This document shows, one piece after another, positions 9,131 to 11,534 of a stretch of DNA of 11,534 nt. Source of the DNA: Gonapodya sp. JEL0774 (lineage: Eukaryota; Monoblepharomycota; Monoblepharidomycetes; Monoblepharidales; Gonapodyaceae); assembly GCA_027604505.1 (NCBI GenBank), contig JADIIX010000355.1, positions 1-11,534 on the forward strand. The letters run 5' to 3'. The notes beneath the pieces were generated by a model. That model ran no database searches, was not told the origin of the DNA, and was given only the letters and a program-made list of their open reading frames with translations. The position numbers were made by a program, and so were the translations under genes. Positions within the stretch are counted from its first letter, which is position 1. Every line of letters begins with the position of its first letter.

Positions 9131-10130
9131 ATGACAACGACTGCGGCACCTGATTCGCAGATACCACACGCAGAACTGACACCGGAACTGCGGCTGTCGT
9201 ACTACAAGAAGGCCTCCGAGCTTGTTGCGGCTGTCCAACCTGGCATGAACTCGTTGCCTCTCAAACCTCTGAAAGAGTACATGCAATTGAGCTCCGGCGT
9301 AACCTTCGGTGACAAAATGTTTCGAGCTCTCAGAGATACAGTTAAAAATTTGAAGCATTGCTGCCGAAGCCCGCGGACACGACTTCTGTACGAGTTCATA
9401 TGGAGAGATGGCTGGGATCTACCGCGTGTCCCCCCCGATCAGCTGGACGGCCAGCTCGAGATGGCTGTGTCCTCACTGGCGGCGAATATTAACAAGATAC
9501 CAGGGCTTTTTGTGAAGCTTGTCCCTATCACTTCCGACTTGCAGGCTTCTCTCGAGTCTGAAGGAGAATCCCCAGAGTATCCAGCGTGCGACACCGTCAT
9601 CTTCAACGGCATCTTCATTTACGCGGACGCGCTTGTCTTAGCTGCGACTCTCTGGTCTCACCGGCCGGATGAGGCAAGCTCGTCGTCGTTGGAAGACTGC
9701 GGTGTGGAAGCCCGATGGCTGTGGACCTCAATCCTCGTTTGGATAGCACGCGCGAATTTGTTTGGATTGACCGCGGCGATATACGTGAACAGGTGAGTCT
9801 CTCGAGGTCTCGGAAGGCTCGGGGGCAGGTTGCGGGCGACGTTCCTTGCATCACAAATCCATTTTTCTCATTGTTACCAGCGAAAAAAACATTATTGGAA
9901 CGTTACCCCTTCAAGCCACAATCGACAACCCGCAGATCTTTCGAGACCCGACCAAGAGGGAAATGCGAGCCCTTGAAGACGCTTTGACTGCCACCAACCT
10001 GAACAAGGAGGAGAGGGGAAGAAAAAACAAGCCTGCGAAGGAAGTCGTGGAGAGTACAGAAGAGGATGTGATGGAAACAGATGAGGAAGATGACGAGACG
10101 GACGAGGAGCTGAACACGGATGGTTTCTGA
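9131..10130 (+). CDS. Two-exon gene for an unrecognised 303-residue protein with acidic tail
   Basis: The exons are 9131-9792 and 9881-10130, joined in phase across an 88-nt intron with a strong donor (AG|GTGAGT) and acceptor (TTACCAG). The first ATG of the open frame is at 9131 (MTTTAAPDSQIPH); the frame is open slightly further upstream but without ATG. I recognise no family. Residues ~20-130 look helical and soluble, including MFRALRDTVKNLKHCC and LLYEFIWRDGWDLPRV. Two hydrophobic stretches follow, about 155-176 (TVIFNGIFIYADALVLAATL) and 197-219 (LWTSILVWIARANLFGLTAA); they may be membrane helices or a buried core. A lysine/arginine-rich part (NKEERGRKNKPAKE) precedes a tail dominated by Asp and Glu (~280-303). 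That basic-then-acidic ending is common in nuclear or nucleic-acid-associated proteins, but this is only a hint. The frame is intact, with a high proportion of G or C at third codon positions, unlike the decayed left arm. Intron retention would end the protein soon after residue 220. Confidence 0.75.
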
Positions 10131-11495
10131 AGTTGAAAGGGCGGTGAGCAGTCAAGTGAGTGGTGAGATGTGTAATTCAATCAAAATCTCATATTGCATG
10201 TTCTAACTAGAGGTTTCATCTTTTCCAGACTTGTTCGAAAACAATGTCAGCACATTGGTGTGAGCACGCAAGCACAACAACAAAATATGATCGACCGAGT
10301 TTCTAAGAAAAAGAATTCCCACGCTTCTTCATCAACACAGTATTCATTTGGGATTCATTTGTAACCTGCTCTGAAGTAAAAAAACTAGACTGTTTCCCAC
10401 CGATTTTGATTTGGATGCAAGAATGTTTGATACACCTGCCTGCGGGCTCATGCCGAGCGCAAACTCTACACTTCTGAAAACAATGTTAACACGTCTGACA
10501 GGGAATTTTCTGGTGTGCGTGGCTGTGATCGCTGTCGTACATTTCTGACTGTGATATGATAATCGGGTTTGTAGTGTGTTTTGGTACCCGTTGTCCGCTA
10601 CTGCAAAACGTTTTGAGAACAGGCACGGGTAGGGCTGATTCGAGGGGACGGGTGGACAGAGCGTGAGATTAGTGCTTTAAGGCATAGATTCTGTGCGATC
10701 CGTGAAAGGTGAGTTGCAGCATTCCTTGTGTTGGAGTAGACAGCGCGAGCAAGGAGATCACATGAGAGGACACGGAAAACGACACTGAGATACCCGAAAA
10801 GTGAGAAAGAGGAGAATCCCTGATTCTGTCATTTGGGAGTCGCAATACGTACTCCGACCAGCCCAGAACTTACACTCGGTCACCCACTTCACTGTGATGA
10901 CGGAGGGACCATTATTGGCACTGCTCGCGCACAGTCAGCAAGCTCTGATCACGTCTCAGAGTGACCCTTCCGCACCTGTTGTCGTGTTCCCCCACCGCCA
11001 GCACCAATCCCCATGGTCTTCTCTCACCCTTACTGTCTGACACTGTGAAGTGTGCATGCTCTATTATATGATGGGTATAGATACACCATGTTTTGAAAGG
11101 CGGTAGAATCGGGTGCGTTCTGTTCCGCGTATCGTATATTCTCTGTGTTTGTTTATTCCAGATACGGAGGTGGCGGTAGCAAAAACGATGTTGAATGCGA
11201 ATGGTTTGAGTGATTTGACAACAACTTGGAGGAAAGCTATCCCGGGGTTTGGATGGTGACGACATGGTTTGATTCGTGCACCGTATCTCACAACCCACAA
11301 CGCACCGCACTAGGTACCCAGAGGGACTCCTTCCATGCTTCACACGCACGGAATCTAGACCTCAGCTGCTTTCAATGCGCGAGCTAGATGCTACATTGCT
11401 CGACCTACATTTCTGCGCGAAATCCGGTGCACTGTGTGCAATCGGATTCTCGGAACACGGATTACATGGATATCCTCCACGTCTCTATGATTCCC
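10131..11495. other. Right arm without a supported gene
   Basis: About 1.36 kb follows the 303-residue gene. The longest frames (10801-11040 plus; 10912-11349 minus) overlap each other, are rich in Arg, His, Pro and Ser, and lack convincing starts, splice sites or motifs. The region holds the subterminal TIR-core copy at 11173-11190. I see no structured RNA, tRNA or long tandem repeat. Confidence 0.5.
11173..11190 (+). repeat. Subterminal copy of the TIR core
   Basis: GCGGTAGCAAAA here is identical over 12 bases to the core of the left TIR (21-32), and the following ACGATG resembles CAAATG there. It sits about 320 bp inside the right TIR and in the opposite orientation to it. It may be a subterminal binding site for a transposase, an older terminus, or a chance match; a specific 12-mer is not expected by chance in a window this size. 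Confidence 0.4.
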
Positions 11496-11532
11496 CATTG
11501 CTTTTGCTACCCGCGGCTGCAGATCCACGGCA
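11496..11532 (-). repeat. Right terminal inverted repeat
   Basis: Read on the minus strand, this copy starts TGCCGTGGATCT, then CAGCCGCGGG, then TAGCAAAAGCAATG, matching the left end block by block. It lies 2 bases from the end of the window, as the left copy does. Such symmetry at both extreme ends is very unlikely by chance and supports this being one unit. Confidence 0.8.
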
Positions 11533-11534
11533 CA

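Larger units (their letters stand above)
1..11534. mobile_element. Putative TIR-bounded mobile element spanning the whole window
   Basis: The first and last ~38 bases are inverted copies of one another, and between them lie several intron-containing genes on both strands. Terminal inverted repeats are the mark of cut-and-paste DNA transposons and some related elements. A CA dinucleotide sits just outside the matching part at each end (1-2 and 11533-11534), so the unit proper would run TG...CA and CA could be all or part of a target-site duplication. No transposase, integrase, tyrosine recombinase, helicase or polymerase is recognisable in the readable proteins. It could therefore be a non-autonomous element with cargo, or an autonomous element whose enzyme is one of the unrecognised proteins. 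The boundary is inferred from the repeats only, because flanking host DNA is not visible. Confidence 0.6.

Noticed and set aside
9089-9358. Minus-strand frame opposite the 303-residue gene
   Set aside because: It is a shadow of a clean plus-strand exon with high G/C at third positions.
1-11534. Linear plasmid of mitochondrial type
   Set aside because: Such plasmids have inverted ends but encode DNA and RNA polymerases without spliceosomal introns; here the genes have many GT-AG introns and no polymerase.
1-11534. CRISPR array, tRNA or rRNA genes
   Set aside because: No regularly spaced repeats, cloverleaf-like sequences or conserved rRNA segments were seen on either strand.

Overview
The window looks like nuclear DNA of a filamentous fungus, most likely an agaricomycete basidiomycete. 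Genes are broken by many short introns (34-96 nt) with GTGAGT/GTAAGT-type donors, base composition is balanced, and the readable proteins have a fungal style. There are no prokaryotic operons, rRNA or recognisable tRNA genes. Nothing could be searched against databases; all gene models are hand-spliced by matching donors, acceptors and reading phase.

The most striking large-scale feature is that the two ends of the window are imperfect inverted copies of each other: about 36 bp at 3-38 pairs with 11496-11532, with 31 matches and one 1-nt gap, and a CA dinucleotide lies outside each copy. The simplest reading is that the window is one complete 11.5-kb unit with terminal inverted repeats (TIRs), probably a DNA transposon or a cargo-carrying relative. 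I recognise no transposase in it.

Layout. 1-700: left TIR and a weak minus-strand open frame with one possible membrane segment. 700-1290: no supported gene. 1290-2370 (minus): a decayed spliced gene with in-frame stops and a frame break. 2751-5044 (plus): a nine-exon gene for an unrecognised protein of about 571 residues, complete except for a one-base frame break near 3785. 5045-5827: gene-poor, with simple repeats and a 42-bp imperfect tandem repeat. 5828-7983 (minus): an eight-exon protein kinase-like gene of about 565 residues with DFG and the late C-lobe, but with Glu in place of the catalytic Asp and a degenerate glycine loop. 8150-8900 (plus): a likely small split gene or gene relic of unknown function. 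9131-10130 (plus): a clean two-exon gene for a 303-residue protein with two hydrophobic segments and a strongly acidic tail. 10131-11534: no convincing gene, a copy of the TIR core at 11173, and the right TIR.

How the genes might act together is inference only. A kinase-like protein and two orphan proteins lie between inverted termini, which would fit either a mobile element of an undescribed kind or a non-autonomous element carrying host-derived cargo. The kinase and the 303-residue gene look intact, the 571-residue gene nearly so, and the left arm is decayed.
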